Shown here: positions 1 through 8,168 of the stretch, one piece after another
Numbering within the stretch: the first letter of the stretch is position 1
Layout of the letters: every line of letters starts with the position of its first letter
Source: Ilumatobacteraceae bacterium
Lineage (GTDB): Bacteria; Actinomycetota; Acidimicrobiia; Acidimicrobiales; Ilumatobacteraceae
Direction of reading: 5' to 3'
Length of the DNA: 33,235 nucleotides
Assembly (NCBI GenBank): GCA_007117775.1
Contig: SKFX01000071.1
Span: forward strand, 1-33,235
Made by a program: the position numbers and the translations under genes
Notes under the pieces: generated by a model
Told to the model about the DNA's origin: nothing
The model's input: the letters and a program-made list of their open reading frames with translations, nothing else
The model's database searches: none

Positions 1-492
1 AGCCCCGAGTGCGGTCCCGATCTGTAGCACCACCCACGCGAGTCCGATCGGTCCGATGATGCGCACCACCGCAGCGATCGGGCCGCCGACCTGTGAGATC
101 GCCACACTGGCCAGTGGCACACCGCCGAAGGGGAAAGCGAAGCGGACCGCTTCGACCAGTGCCAGCGCTGCGGGTCGGGCGATCACCCGCCATGGCCCGG
201 CCGGTCCAATGGCGACGGCGAACGCGTACATCACAGCGAACAACGCGGTGGCCACGAGATAGCCGGGGGCGGTCAGGAACCACATCCAGCCGAGGCCCAT
301 CGCCATCCATCCGAGGCCGAACGCGAACCCGATGCCGAAGCGTTGTCGGCTCGATGATCGTTGGCCGATGGCGATCTCGAGCAATGCGGCAGCGATGAAG
401 GCAAGCGGCCACCAACCCCATGGCGGCATGGCGAAGGCCAGTGAGGCGCCGGCTCCGAGCGCCAGCGCTGCGGCAGCCCACACAGCTCTCAT
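1..492 (-). CDS. lnt: Apolipoprotein N-acyltransferase, N-terminal part (cut by window edge)
   Basis: Reading the minus strand from an ATG at 492 gives an open frame of 164 codons that runs off the left edge. It is very hydrophobic, with about five membrane segments. It has the look of the Lnt membrane domain: PPWGWWPL at residues 23-30, GLGWMWFL at 66-73 and an EAVRF...PFGGVPL stretch at 114-127. Lnt transfers an acyl chain to the N-terminal cysteine of lipoproteins in the cytoplasmic membrane. The catalytic nitrilase-like domain (Glu-Lys-Cys) should lie outside the window and cannot be checked. The start lies 6 bases after the stop of the sortase gene, so the two are probably co-transcribed. 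An alternative is another polytopic protein, but the Trp/Gly/Pro pattern fits Lnt well. Confidence 0.8.
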   Translation of the reverse strand, partial: MRAVWAAAALALGAGASLAFAMPPWGWWPLAFIAAALLEIAIGQRSSSRQRFGIGFAFGLGWMAMGLGWMWFLTAPGYLVATALFAVMYAFAVAIGPAGPWRVIARPAALALVEAVRFAFPFGGVPLASVAISQVGGPIAAVVRIIGPIGLAWVVLQIGTALGA

Positions 493-498
493 GGGAAC

Positions 499-1227
499 TC
501 AGTCGTCATCGGCTCCGGCATCGAGCCATGGATCGAGGTCCATGTCGGCGCCGGTGGCGGTGAGATCGCCGGCCGTCAATTCAGACACCAGATCGGCGAA
601 GACGACAATGCGTTCAGACACCGAACCGGGCGGGTGGCAGGCGAACAGGGTGGTGATCGCCTCGGGTGAGGACTCGATGATCCACAGCGATTCGGGGGTC
701 ACCACCATCACATCGCGCACCGCGTAGACGTGGACACCATCGGGCATGTGGTAGATGATCTCGTCACCGGCTTCGAGGCGATCGAGGTTGCGGAAGACCC
801 GGTTGTGGGCGGTGCGGTGGCCGGCGACGGCGGTATTGCCGAGTCGTCCCGGCTCCGCGCTGCCGGGCCAGTGGCCCGGGCCGATGTCGAGGGTGGTCAG
901 TCGGATCCCCTGATACAGCGTCGAGTCGACATCGATCGCCGGGATCTCGATCCGTCCGAACTCCACGAGTGGTTCCTCGCCGTACTCATCGGCCGGCACC
1001 GGGATCGGAGTCGGCAGAGTGGTCGTCGTGGTGGTCGTGGTGGTCGTGGTCGTCGTGGTCGTGGTCGTGGTGGTCGTGGTGGTCGCCGTTGTGGTGGTCG
1101 GCACATCGGTGGTGGCGCTCTGCGCGGCCGCCCCACAGGCGCTCAGTAGCACGGCGCCGGCCACGAAGGCAGCGGTGATCACGGTGGAGCGTGTGGCTCG
1201 CGAGGGGTGGTTCGCCATCGATGTCAT
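499..1227 (-). CDS. Class D/E-like sortase with lipobox and poly-Thr linker
   Basis: This 242-residue protein carries a sortase domain from about residue 88 to 215. The expected catalytic triad is visible: His137 in TAVAGHRTAHN, Cys197 in TLFACHPPGS and Arg206 in SERIVV. The residue before the Cys is Ala, where Thr is common. The N terminus has a basic stretch, a hydrophobic segment and a lipobox LSAC with Cys31. It therefore looks like a lipoprotein rather than the usual sortase with a transmembrane anchor. Cys31 is followed by a linker containing 22 consecutive Thr (49-70). The C-terminal tail is acidic (ending ADDD). Sortases are extracytoplasmic transpeptidases that join sorting-signal proteins to the wall or to pilins; no substrate is visible here. 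It lies between hemG and lnt on the same strand. An in-frame ATG at 1218 is an alternative start. Confidence 0.85.
   Translation of the reverse strand: MTSMANHPSRATRSTVITAAFVAGAVLLSACGAAAQSATTDVPTTTTATTTTTTTTTTTTTTTTTTTTTTLPTPIPVPADEYGEEPLVEFGRIEIPAIDVDSTLYQGIRLTTLDIGPGHWPGSAEPGRLGNTAVAGHRTAHNRVFRNLDRLEAGDEIIYHMPDGVHVYAVRDVMVVTPESLWIIESSPEAITTLFACHPPGSVSERIVVFADLVSELTAGDLTATGADMDLDPWLDAGADDD
1018..1083 (-). repeat. ACC/ACG codon tract encoding 22 Thr
   Basis: Twenty-two threonine codons in a row, almost all ACC or ACG, form a low-complexity tract inside the sortase gene. The tract encodes the linker between the lipid anchor and the catalytic domain. Codon-level slippage is likely, so the length may vary between strains. 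Confidence 0.9.
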
Positions 1228-1305
1228 TCTGGCAGCACCTTCGGCTCGGCTGGTGCCAATCTCATCATTGCCGCGGATTCGATATTCGTTCAGTCGCCGA
1301 CGACG

Positions 1306-2676
1306 TCAGACCGTCAGGATGCCGACGGCGCGTTGGGCATCGCCCACACAGGCTGGGATGCCGATTCCGCGATAGCTGGCTCCGATGACCGCGAGCCCAG
1401 CGGGCAGGGCGGCATCGATCGCCGCCACCCACTCGTGATGGTGCGGACGGTATTGCGGGAAGGCTGTCGGCCAGCGGGTGATACGCACTGCGAGCGGCTC
1501 GAGATCGAGACCGAGATGGTCGTTGACCTCACCGATGGCGGTGTTGAGGATCGTGTCATCGTCGAGATGCTCGACGCTGGCGCCGTCGCGGCCGAGAGAG
1601 ATGCGTAGGATCTGACTCGCGTCGGGAGTGTTCCAATGGGCCCATTTCTGCGAACCGAACGAGACCGCAGTCACGAGTCGTTGGACCGGTTTGGGAACCA
1701 GATAGCCGCTGCGACCGTGCAGGCGCTCAGGCCACCGCATCCCATCGACGGCGACCGTCACGATGGTGACCCCGGCGGTCTCGGCCCGACCGAGGAGTGC
1801 AGACGCCTCAGGTCCAGCCGCAGCCAGGATCGAGGCCGCGGCGCCCGCCGGACAGGCGAGCAATACCCGATCGGCGAGTCGTCCGTCGACCGACCAGCGA
1901 TCACCGCTGCGTTCGATGGTCTCGACTGCGACCCCGGTGTGGATCTGCCCACCGGCGCTGCGGACATCGTTCGCAACGGCATCGACCAGGGCGCCCACAC
2001 CACCCAATGGGGTGGCGAAGATCGGGCCGGTCGACGCGGTCGCGGCGCGTCGCGCTCGGCGGCCGCCGAGGATCAGGCTGCGCGAGGAGTTGGCGAGCGC
2101 GGCCAGCTGTGGGACGGCGCGCAGGCTCATCGCATCGGTGTCAGCAGCGTAGATGCTTCCGATAAGCGCATCGACGAGCCGCTCATGCACCTCGTCGCCG
2201 AGCCGGGCGCGGCTGTAGGCGCCGAGGGAGTCCGTCGCCGTGGAGGTGCGGCCGAGCAATGGTTCGAGTGCAGCGCGAGCCTTGGCGCGCGCTGAGAGCA
2301 GGCGCGATGCGGCGAAAGGACGCAGATCGGTGGGGACCCCGAGCAGGAGACCATCAGGGATCGGATGCAGTGTCTGGGAACCGCGCGGGTACCACACCGC
2401 AGCGCGCGCTGAGGTCGGCGACACCAGATCCTCGCCGAGTCCGACGCGACCGGCAAGGCCGACTGCGGTCGGGATACGCGCCAGGAACGCATCGGCACCC
2501 TCATCGACGGCGCTGACACCGTGGAACGGTGATGTGGCGATATTGCCGCCGATGCGATCGGCGGATTCGAGCACCGTGACCTCGCTGATCCCGGCTGCCA
2601 GCAGGTGATGAGCCGCCGCCAGGCCGGTGATGCCAGCACCGATGACGATGGTGCTCTGCAGATCGGCAGCGGGCAT
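1306..2676 (-). CDS. hemG: Coproporphyrinogen/protoporphyrinogen III oxidase (HemY/CgoX type)
   Basis: This 456-residue FAD enzyme oxidises a porphyrinogen to a porphyrin late in heme synthesis. The N terminus has the dinucleotide-binding GAGITG motif at residues 13-18, followed by an acidic end to the second strand (VLESADRIGGN). The C terminus has the family's IGASYRGIGIPACVGDA-like FAD-contact region near residues 430-445. Length and layout fit the soluble-type oxidases of Gram-positive bacteria. Because the neighbouring ferrochelatase is the coproporphyrin type, the likely substrate is coproporphyrinogen III (CgoX). That is inference from context, and the final decarboxylase HemQ/ChdC is not in this window. 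The ATG lies 3 bases after the hemH stop, so hemE-hemH-hemG form one operon. Alternative symbols are hemY and cgoX. Confidence 0.9.
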   Translation of the reverse strand: MPAADLQSTIVIGAGITGLAAAHHLLAAGISEVTVLESADRIGGNIATSPFHGVSAVDEGADAFLARIPTAVGLAGRVGLGEDLVSPTSARAAVWYPRGSQTLHPIPDGLLLGVPTDLRPFAASRLLSARAKARAALEPLLGRTSTATDSLGAYSRARLGDEVHERLVDALIGSIYAADTDAMSLRAVPQLAALANSSRSLILGGRRARRAATASTGPIFATPLGGVGALVDAVANDVRSAGGQIHTGVAVETIERSGDRWSVDGRLADRVLLACPAGAAASILAAAGPEASALLGRAETAGVTIVTVAVDGMRWPERLHGRSGYLVPKPVQRLVTAVSFGSQKWAHWNTPDASQILRISLGRDGASVEHLDDDTILNTAIGEVNDHLGLDLEPLAVRITRWPTAFPQYRPHHHEWVAAIDAALPAGLAVIGASYRGIGIPACVGDAQRAVGILTV

Positions 2677-2679
2677 GGC

Positions 2680-3630
2680 TCAGCCGTTTCGGTGCAGTTC
2701 GATCACTCGGTCGGCAAGTGCGCCGATCACCGCCGCGTCATCGTTCACACAGGCGGTCCGGTCGAAGGCCAGACCGCGTTCCTCGGCGTGCTGGCGCGCC
2801 TCGATGTCGAGGTCGTAGAGCACCTCGAGGTGGTCGGCGACGAATCCGCAGGCACTGATGATCACTCCGTCGGCAGCCTCAGATGATGCGAGATCATCGA
2901 TGACGTCCAAGATGTCGGGCCCGATCCATGGTTCCGGTGTGCGACCGGCGCTCTGCCAGGCGATTGACCAGTCCGACCATTCGTCGAGTCCGAGGCGTTC
3001 GGCGACGGCCATGGCGGTCGAGCGCAGTTCATCGGGATACGGATCCCCGCCGTCGATGATCCGCTGGGGGAGTGAATGCGCGGTGAACAGGACCTTGGTG
3101 TTGGGTGGTGCCGACTCGAGACGGGCGCGCAGGTCGTCGGCCAAGAAGTCCACGAACGCGTCTTCGGTGGCCCAGGACTCGACACCGTCCACGGTGATCG
3201 AATGGGGTTCGGCGGCGGTGCGGGCCCGGCCGAGGTATTGGCCGATCGAATAGCTGGAGAAGTGCGGGGCGAGGACCAGTCCGATGATGCGATCGAGGCC
3301 GCGCTCGGCGATGTCTGCCACGGCGGTCTCGATCATCGGTTCGGCATGTTTGAGTCCGAGGGTCACCCAGTACGTTCCAGGCGAACGTTGGTCGAGGGCC
3401 GCCTGCAATGCATCGCGCTGGGCCTCGGTGAGTTCGGCCAATGGCGAGATCCCGCCGATCGCCTCATAGCGTTCGACGAGTTCGGCGAGGGCCTCGGGTG
3501 TCGGCGGCCGGCCACGACGGATATCGGTGTAGTACTCCTCGATCTCATCGGGGTGCCGCGGGGTGCCGTATGCCATCAGCAGCACGGCGACGGTCGGGAC
3601 GGTCCCGGTGGTGGTCTCGGTTTCGGTCAT
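2680..3630 (-). CDS. hemH: Ferrochelatase, coproporphyrin type (CpfC)
   Basis: This 316-residue protein inserts iron into a porphyrin. The N-terminal MAYGTP and YYTDIRRGRPP motifs and RYEAIGGISPL match the Bacillus subtilis HemH/CpfC pattern closely. Tyr21 corresponds to B. subtilis Tyr13. His185 (FTAHSLPQR) and Glu269 (DHLEVLYDLD) are the expected metal/proton-handling pair. The C terminus lacks the Cys cluster that holds [2Fe-2S] in many actinobacterial ferrochelatases, leaving only Cys261 and one Cys in RTACVND. The start codon overlaps the hemE stop in an ATGA, which indicates translational coupling. The Tyr proximal residue and the RRG loop favour coproporphyrin III rather than protoporphyrin IX as substrate; this is inferred from the family. 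Confidence 0.92.
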   Translation of the reverse strand: MTETETTTGTVPTVAVLLMAYGTPRHPDEIEEYYTDIRRGRPPTPEALAELVERYEAIGGISPLAELTEAQRDALQAALDQRSPGTYWVTLGLKHAEPMIETAVADIAERGLDRIIGLVLAPHFSSYSIGQYLGRARTAAEPHSITVDGVESWATEDAFVDFLADDLRARLESAPPNTKVLFTAHSLPQRIIDGGDPYPDELRSTAMAVAERLGLDEWSDWSIAWQSAGRTPEPWIGPDILDVIDDLASSEAADGVIISACGFVADHLEVLYDLDIEARQHAEERGLAFDRTACVNDDAAVIGALADRVIELHRNG

Positions 3631-4688
3631 GGTGCGGTCCTTTCGTGTACCAGTTCGACGACGGCGGCGAGTACCTCGGGATCGGTGTCGGGTTGCACCC
3701 CGTGGCCGAGGTTGAAGATATGGCCCGGGTGGCTGTCGTTATCGGCCAGCACCGCTTCGGCTCCGGCGAGAGCGACCTCGGTTCCGGCCAGCACGAGGGC
3801 TGGATCCAGGTTCCCTTGGACCACCAGATCCGGGCCGAGTCGACGGCGCGCCGCCGCGATCGGCGTTCGCCAGTCGAGGCCCATCACCACCGGCCGGCCC
3901 GGTATCGCAGTCATCGCCTCATGCATCGCCTCGAGCAGGTGATCGCAGCCGATCCCGAACCCGATGCCGGCGACGTCGGGGTGTCGAACGGCGAGTTCAT
4001 CGAAGACCGTCCGGGTATGGGGCGCCACGAAGCGGCGATAATCGGCATCGCTGAGCGCGCCGGCCCATGAGTCGAACAATTGGAACGCCCGGGCGCCGTG
4101 GCGGAGTTGGATGTCGATGAACTCCAGCGACATCGCAGCCAGGTGTTCCATCAGCCGATGCCAGAGCACCTCATCGGAGTGCATCAACGCCTTGGTGTGC
4201 TGATAGGTGCGCGAGGGGCGGCCCTCGATGAGATAGCTCGCGATCGTGAACGGTGCACCGGCGAAAGCGAGGACCGGGACCTCGGCGGGGAGTTCAGCCA
4301 CCACCAACTCGACCGTGCGAGCCACATAGTCGACGTCCTCGGCCTGCAGCGATCGCAGCCGGTCGAGATCCGCCGCGCTGCGCAGCGGCCGTTCGGCCAC
4401 CGGGCCGGTGCCGGGGGCGACGTCGATGCCGAACCCGACGGCATGGGCTGGCACGACGATGTCGCTGAACAGCACCGCGGCGTCCACGCCATAGCGACGG
4501 TAGGGCTGCAGGGTGATCTCGGCGGCCACCTCGGGCCGCGTGATGGCCTCGAGGATCGATCCCTCACCGCGGATCGCCCGATACTCGGGCAGGCTCCGGC
4601 CCGCCTGACGCATGAACCAGACCGGGGTGTGCCGGACGCGCCGACCGGTGGCTGCGGCCAGGAACGGGGAGTCGGTCTGCAACGCCAT
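3627..4688 (-). CDS. hemE: Uroporphyrinogen decarboxylase
   Basis: This protein decarboxylates uroporphyrinogen III to coproporphyrinogen III and is the first gene of the heme operon here. The signature PVWFMRQAGRSLPEYR lies near the N terminus, with the catalytic Asp region LFSDIVVPAHA about 45 residues further on. FNLGHGV, the second family signature, is near the C terminus. I chose the ATG at 4688 (353 residues) over an in-frame ATG at 4724. Known homologues begin about 10-20 residues before the RQAGR motif, and a TAGCGT hexamer 8 bases before 4688 looks like a -10 box that would exclude the upstream start from the mRNA. The gene is divergent from helD and overlaps hemH by 4 bases. Confidence 0.92.
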   Translation of the reverse strand: MALQTDSPFLAAATGRRVRHTPVWFMRQAGRSLPEYRAIRGEGSILEAITRPEVAAEITLQPYRRYGVDAAVLFSDIVVPAHAVGFGIDVAPGTGPVAERPLRSAADLDRLRSLQAEDVDYVARTVELVVAELPAEVPVLAFAGAPFTIASYLIEGRPSRTYQHTKALMHSDEVLWHRLMEHLAAMSLEFIDIQLRHGARAFQLFDSWAGALSDADYRRFVAPHTRTVFDELAVRHPDVAGIGFGIGCDHLLEAMHEAMTAIPGRPVVMGLDWRTPIAAARRRLGPDLVVQGNLDPALVLAGTEVALAGAEAVLADNDSHPGHIFNLGHGVQPDTDPEVLAAVVELVHERTAP

Positions 4689-4696
4689 CGCCTCTG

Positions 4697-4702
4697 ACGC
4701 TA
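4697..4702 (-). promoter_or_regulatory. Possible -10 box of the hem operon
   Basis: TAGCGT read on the minus strand ends 8 bases before the chosen hemE start. This is the same spacing seen at several other genes in the window. No convincing -35 is visible. It would give an mRNA with a 5' end at or next to the start codon. Confidence 0.35.
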
Positions 4703-4801
4703 TCGCTGGTGGATCGGGCCTCATCAGAGGTCGCGTTCATGTGTCGGCGGAGCCCACCGTGGTTGGCGGAGTGGGCCGATAGCATCACTCAACTACCCGA
4801 A

Positions 4802-6937
4802 ATGAGCCAGCAACATCCTGAACTCGCCGCAGAACAGGCCTATGTCGATCATGCCTATGACTGCCTGGAACGGACCCGTGAAGCCGCGTGGCAGTTGCGG
4901 GACCTCACCGAGGCTGACCTCGGAGGCACCATGCAGGCGCGTTTTGAGCGCAATGCCTTCGATGAGAACCTGATTCGTCGGCTCACCGAACTCGATATCG
5001 GCGATGCGGCGCTCGTGTTCGGCCGGATCGATCGGATCGTGACCGAGGCCGCCGGTCAGGGCGCTCCAATCGGTGCTGATGCGGTGCCGGTCGATGGCAC
5101 TGAATCGTTCCATATCGGTCGACTCGCTGTGGCTGATGAGCGTTCTGAGCCGGTTGTGGTCGACTGGCGTGCCCCGGTGGCCGAGCCGTTCTATCGGGCG
5201 ACTGGCCGTGATCCGATGGGCATCGCCCGCCGACGCCATTTCGTCGTCGAGGGTCGCCGGGTGCTGGCGCTCGAGGACGAACTGTTCGGTGAGGGACATC
5301 TCGGCATCGGACATGATGAGGGTCTCGATGGTCGGGCACTGCGCGGCCATTCGACGCTGCTGGCATCTCTCGAGCGGGCCCGCACCGGTTCGCTCGGCGA
5401 CATCGTCGCCACCATCCAGGCTGAACAGGACGAGATCATTCGGGCTCCCCAGGCCGGTGTGCTCGTGGTCCAGGGTGGCCCGGGAACCGGCAAGACGGTG
5501 GTCGCGCTGCACCGCGCCGCTTACTTGCTCTACACCCACCGGTTCCCACTCGAGGACCAGGGCGTCCTCGTCATCGGGCCGAACCGGGTCTTCCTGCGCT
5601 ATATCGAGCGGGTCCTGCCGTCATTGGGTGAGGCCGGGGTCCATCAGGCGGTGCTCGCCGATCTGGTCCCAGATGTGGCCTTCGGCGGTCATGATCCCGA
5701 TGCGGTGGCGCGCTGCAAGGGTGATGCGGTGATGGCCAAGGTCATCGCCCGGGCGATCTCGCATCGTGAGCGACCGCTGCGCATCGAAGCCAAGATCCCG
5801 TTCCGGCACGGATTCGTCCGCGTCAGTGTGGAAGAGAGCATCCGGATCGTCAAGACGGCCCGTCGGCGCGCCCGTCACCATAACGCCGGGCGACGCCTCG
5901 TGGAGGCCGAACTGTGGGCGACGTTGGCCTCGTCATGGCGTGCCGGTGATGTCAGCGGGGCTGAGGTGCGCTCCGAGGTCCGTCGTGATCCCGTGGTGCG
6001 CGAGATCCTCGAGCGCATGTGGCCGGTGCTGACTCCAGCCGATCTGCTCCATGACCTGTTCGGTTCCGCGGCCCTGCTCCGCCTCGCCGGAGAGGGCCTC
6101 ATCGACGACCCGACCCTGCTCTGGCGCGAGCGCAGCGCCCATGTCGATGACGTGATCTGGTCACTCGATGATGTCGCGCTCTTGGATGAAGCCCGTGAGC
6201 TGCTCGGGCCGCGACTCGGACCGAAGGGCAGACCCGATGAGGCCGACGAGATCCGCACCTTCGGTCATATCGTCGTCGACGAGGTCCAGGACCTGACGCC
6301 GATGCAGTTGCGGATGCTGACGCGTCGATCGCTGAACGGGTCGATGACCATCGTTGGAGACATCGCACAGGCCACCGGGCCGCTCGCTCCCGACGATTGG
6401 GATGATGTGCTCGCACATCTGCCCGATCGCCGGCCGCCGCGTATCGTCGGGTTGTCGGTCGGCTATCGGATCCCAGCCCAGATCATGGATCTCGCTGTTG
6501 CGGTGATGATGGCGGCGACACCACAGTTGCGCCCGCCGAATTCGATCCGTGTCGGTGATGCGCCGCCGCGGATCCAGCGCGCCGATGACTTGGGTGATGC
6601 GGTGGTGGAGGCGGTCCGCGCCATGGCCGCTGAGGTGCCGACGGTTGCGGTCGTAGTTCCCGAGGAACTCGTGGAGGAGGTGTCGGCACGTCTCGATGCA
6701 GCCGGTGTCGACTACGGCTCAGCACGCGCCGCTGGACTGGATCGATCGATCACCGTGGTGCCGACCGGTGTGGTCAAGGGGCTCGAGATCGACGGTGTGG
6801 TGCTGGTTGAGCCGGCCGACGTCGTGCGCAGTCATACCCACGGTCTGCGGCTGTTGTATGTGGCGCTGACCCGAGCCACGCAGCGTCTCAGCATCGTGCA
6901 CGCCGAGGAGCTGCCCTCGGCGCTGCAGCCGGACTGA
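4802..6937 (+). CDS. helD: HelD-like UvrD/Rep-family helicase (RNA polymerase recycling factor)
   Basis: This 711-residue superfamily 1 ATPase begins with a helical region of the HelD type (EQAYVDHAYDCLER), followed by the family's VVDWRAPVAEPFYRAT stretch near residue 120. Walker A GGPGTGKT is at about 225-232 and Walker B/motif II DEVQDLTPMQ at about 493. The motif VI region YVALTRATQRL is near 685. Actinobacterial HelD proteins bind RNA polymerase, prise it off nucleic acid and can recycle stalled complexes; some protect against rifampicin. Length and motifs agree with that group rather than with UvrD or PcrA. The frame is open back to 4709, but ATG 4802 fits the family N terminus (MSQQHPELAAEQAY) and follows a possible TAGCAT -10 by 16 bases. 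The gene is divergent from the heme operon. Confidence 0.85.
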   Translation: MSQQHPELAAEQAYVDHAYDCLERTREAAWQLRDLTEADLGGTMQARFERNAFDENLIRRLTELDIGDAALVFGRIDRIVTEAAGQGAPIGADAVPVDGTESFHIGRLAVADERSEPVVVDWRAPVAEPFYRATGRDPMGIARRRHFVVEGRRVLALEDELFGEGHLGIGHDEGLDGRALRGHSTLLASLERARTGSLGDIVATIQAEQDEIIRAPQAGVLVVQGGPGTGKTVVALHRAAYLLYTHRFPLEDQGVLVIGPNRVFLRYIERVLPSLGEAGVHQAVLADLVPDVAFGGHDPDAVARCKGDAVMAKVIARAISHRERPLRIEAKIPFRHGFVRVSVEESIRIVKTARRRARHHNAGRRLVEAELWATLASSWRAGDVSGAEVRSEVRRDPVVREILERMWPVLTPADLLHDLFGSAALLRLAGEGLIDDPTLLWRERSAHVDDVIWSLDDVALLDEARELLGPRLGPKGRPDEADEIRTFGHIVVDEVQDLTPMQLRMLTRRSLNGSMTIVGDIAQATGPLAPDDWDDVLAHLPDRRPPRIVGLSVGYRIPAQIMDLAVAVMMAATPQLRPPNSIRVGDAPPRIQRADDLGDAVVEAVRAMAAEVPTVAVVVPEELVEEVSARLDAAGVDYGSARAAGLDRSITVVPTGVVKGLEIDGVVLVEPADVVRSHTHGLRLLYVALTRATQRLSIVHAEELPSALQPD

Positions 6938-6953
6938 ATCGGTCACGCACCGC

Positions 6954-7460
6954 TCAGCCGGCAGCGCTGGCGCGCATCTCGAGCGCGATCCGTTGAGCCT
7001 TGGTGGCATCCGCGGGGCGGCGCCGCTCGACAGCGAGTGTGGCGAGGTCGACGGCCTGGGTGAAACCGTGGTGAAGTCCGGGTCGCTCGTCGATCAGGCG
7101 TGTCTCAAGCACCGCCCACAGCGAGAGGATGTCGTCGAGTCGACTGCGGTCGCCCACGGCGGCGTCATCGTCGAGACCTTGGAAGTTGACGACCAGTGCG
7201 TCGATGAGTTCGGTGAGCGAGGCCGTCTCCAGATCGCCGGTGAGGACATCGTCGACGCTGGGAGCATCCGGTGCCACGGCGATGGTGGTGCCGATGATCG
7301 AAGTGGTCGTGGTCGTGGCCAGATCGATCGTCTCGCCGCAGCTGACCGAGACGGTCACTGTGCCGACCGCCATGACCGACACTGCTGTTGCGACGCGCCA
7401 CCGTTGCGTGGTCGAGTGCCTCGAGCGTGCCGAGCGATGAGGCGACCCGACGTCGGTCAT
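6954..7460 (-). CDS. Exported or membrane-anchored protein of unknown function
   Basis: This is a 168-residue protein I do not recognise. It starts with a basic stretch, then one hydrophobic segment at about residues 23-40 ending in VSVSCGE. That could be a membrane anchor or a weak lipoprotein signal, but Ser at -3 does not match a good lipobox. A short Thr-rich linker (TTTTT) follows. The remaining 110 residues are mostly helical, acidic in the middle and Ala/Arg-rich at the end. The chosen ATG at 7460 lies one base after the stop of the DtxR-family gene (TGAGATG). The protein is thus translationally coupled to a metal-dependent regulator and may share its regulation. The gene is convergent with helD, 16 bases away. 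Confidence 0.65.
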   Translation of the reverse strand: MTDVGSPHRSARSRHSTTQRWRVATAVSVMAVGTVTVSVSCGETIDLATTTTTSIIGTTIAVAPDAPSVDDVLTGDLETASLTELIDALVVNFQGLDDDAAVGDRSRLDDILSLWAVLETRLIDERPGLHHGFTQAVDLATLAVERRRPADATKAQRIALEMRASAAG

Positions 7461-7461
7461 C

Positions 7462-8121
7462 TCAGTTGGTGACGAGGATCCGCTCGCTGGCGAAGGACCC
7501 GACACCGATATGGCGGCCGTCGATCTCAACGGTGAGTGTGCCGTCGGGTGATGCGGCGGTGATGGTGCCAGCGCGGCCGGGCTGAATGGCGGCTGATTCG
7601 AGGAACTCGAGCAGGCCGGGGGTGAACTCGAGTTCTTCGGGGATCCGTGAGACGGTGAAGTTCGATCCGACTGCGAGTGTGGCGAGTGGCTTGGAGTCCG
7701 GATTCTCGTAATCCGATCCCGGAATCGGGTTGCCGTGCGGACAGGTGGTCGGGCTGCCGAGCATGCGGTCCATGGCCTCTTCCACCGACTGGCTCATGAT
7801 GTGTTCCCATTTGCCGGCCTCGTGGTGGGCCTCGGCCCAAGACAACTGCAAGACATCGGTCAAGAAGCGTTCGGCGATCCGGTGGCGCCGCACAACGCGC
7901 TCGGCGAGTTCGCGTCCGGATGCGGTGAGGGTGATGGTCCCGTCGTTGACGATGAGGCCCTCGGACTCGAGCCGGCGGATCATCTCTGAGACCGCCGGCC
8001 TGCTCACCTGGAGTCGTTCGGCGATGCGCGCCTGGATGACTTCGACGTCATCTTCATCGAGTTCGAAGATGCACTCGCAGTACTCCTCGAACGCCGGATG
8101 ATGTTCTCCGGGGGCGGGCAT
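7462..8121 (-). CDS. DtxR/MntR-family metal-dependent transcriptional regulator
   Basis: This 219-residue repressor has a winged helix-turn-helix at about residues 25-65 (ARIAERLQVSRPAVSEMIRR). The dimerisation/metal domain covers about 70-140, and an SH3-like FeoA-type domain lies at about 150-219. The ancillary metal site of DtxR is kept: His80, Glu84 and His99 match DtxR His79, Glu83 and His98. At the primary site Glu106 and His107 are present. Gly103 replaces the key DtxR Cys102, and Glu13 stands where Met10 would be. A Cys appears instead in TTCPHGNPIPG (Cys127), as in some MntR-like members. It may therefore sense manganese or another metal rather than iron, which is inference. It is divergent from the ilv operon, and its ATG is preceded by TAACAT 6 bases upstream. 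Confidence 0.85.
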   Translation of the reverse strand: MPAPGEHHPAFEEYCECIFELDEDDVEVIQARIAERLQVSRPAVSEMIRRLESEGLIVNDGTITLTASGRELAERVVRRHRIAERFLTDVLQLSWAEAHHEAGKWEHIMSQSVEEAMDRMLGSPTTCPHGNPIPGSDYENPDSKPLATLAVGSNFTVSRIPEELEFTPGLLEFLESAAIQPGRAGTITAASPDGTLTVEIDGRHIGVGSFASERILVTN

Positions 8122-8127
8122 GGAGCC

Positions 8128-8133
8128 ATGTTA
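8128..8133 (-). promoter_or_regulatory. Probable -10 box of the dtxR-family gene
   Basis: TAACAT on the minus strand is separated from the ATG at 8121 by six bases. Transcription would start at or beside the start codon, giving a leaderless mRNA. No Shine-Dalgarno sequence is present. Confidence 0.5.
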
Positions 8134-8168
8134 CCCATCGGTGCGTGACGCTGCGTCGTGGTGCTGTG

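Noticed and set aside
1018-1083. Poly-Thr tract considered as a frameshift or assembly artefact
   Set aside because: The frame continues cleanly into the sortase domain with all catalytic residues, so the tract is a real linker.
4689-4724. Longer hemE starting at 4724
   Set aside because: The extra 12 residues are not family-like and would lie upstream of a probable start point at TAGCGT.
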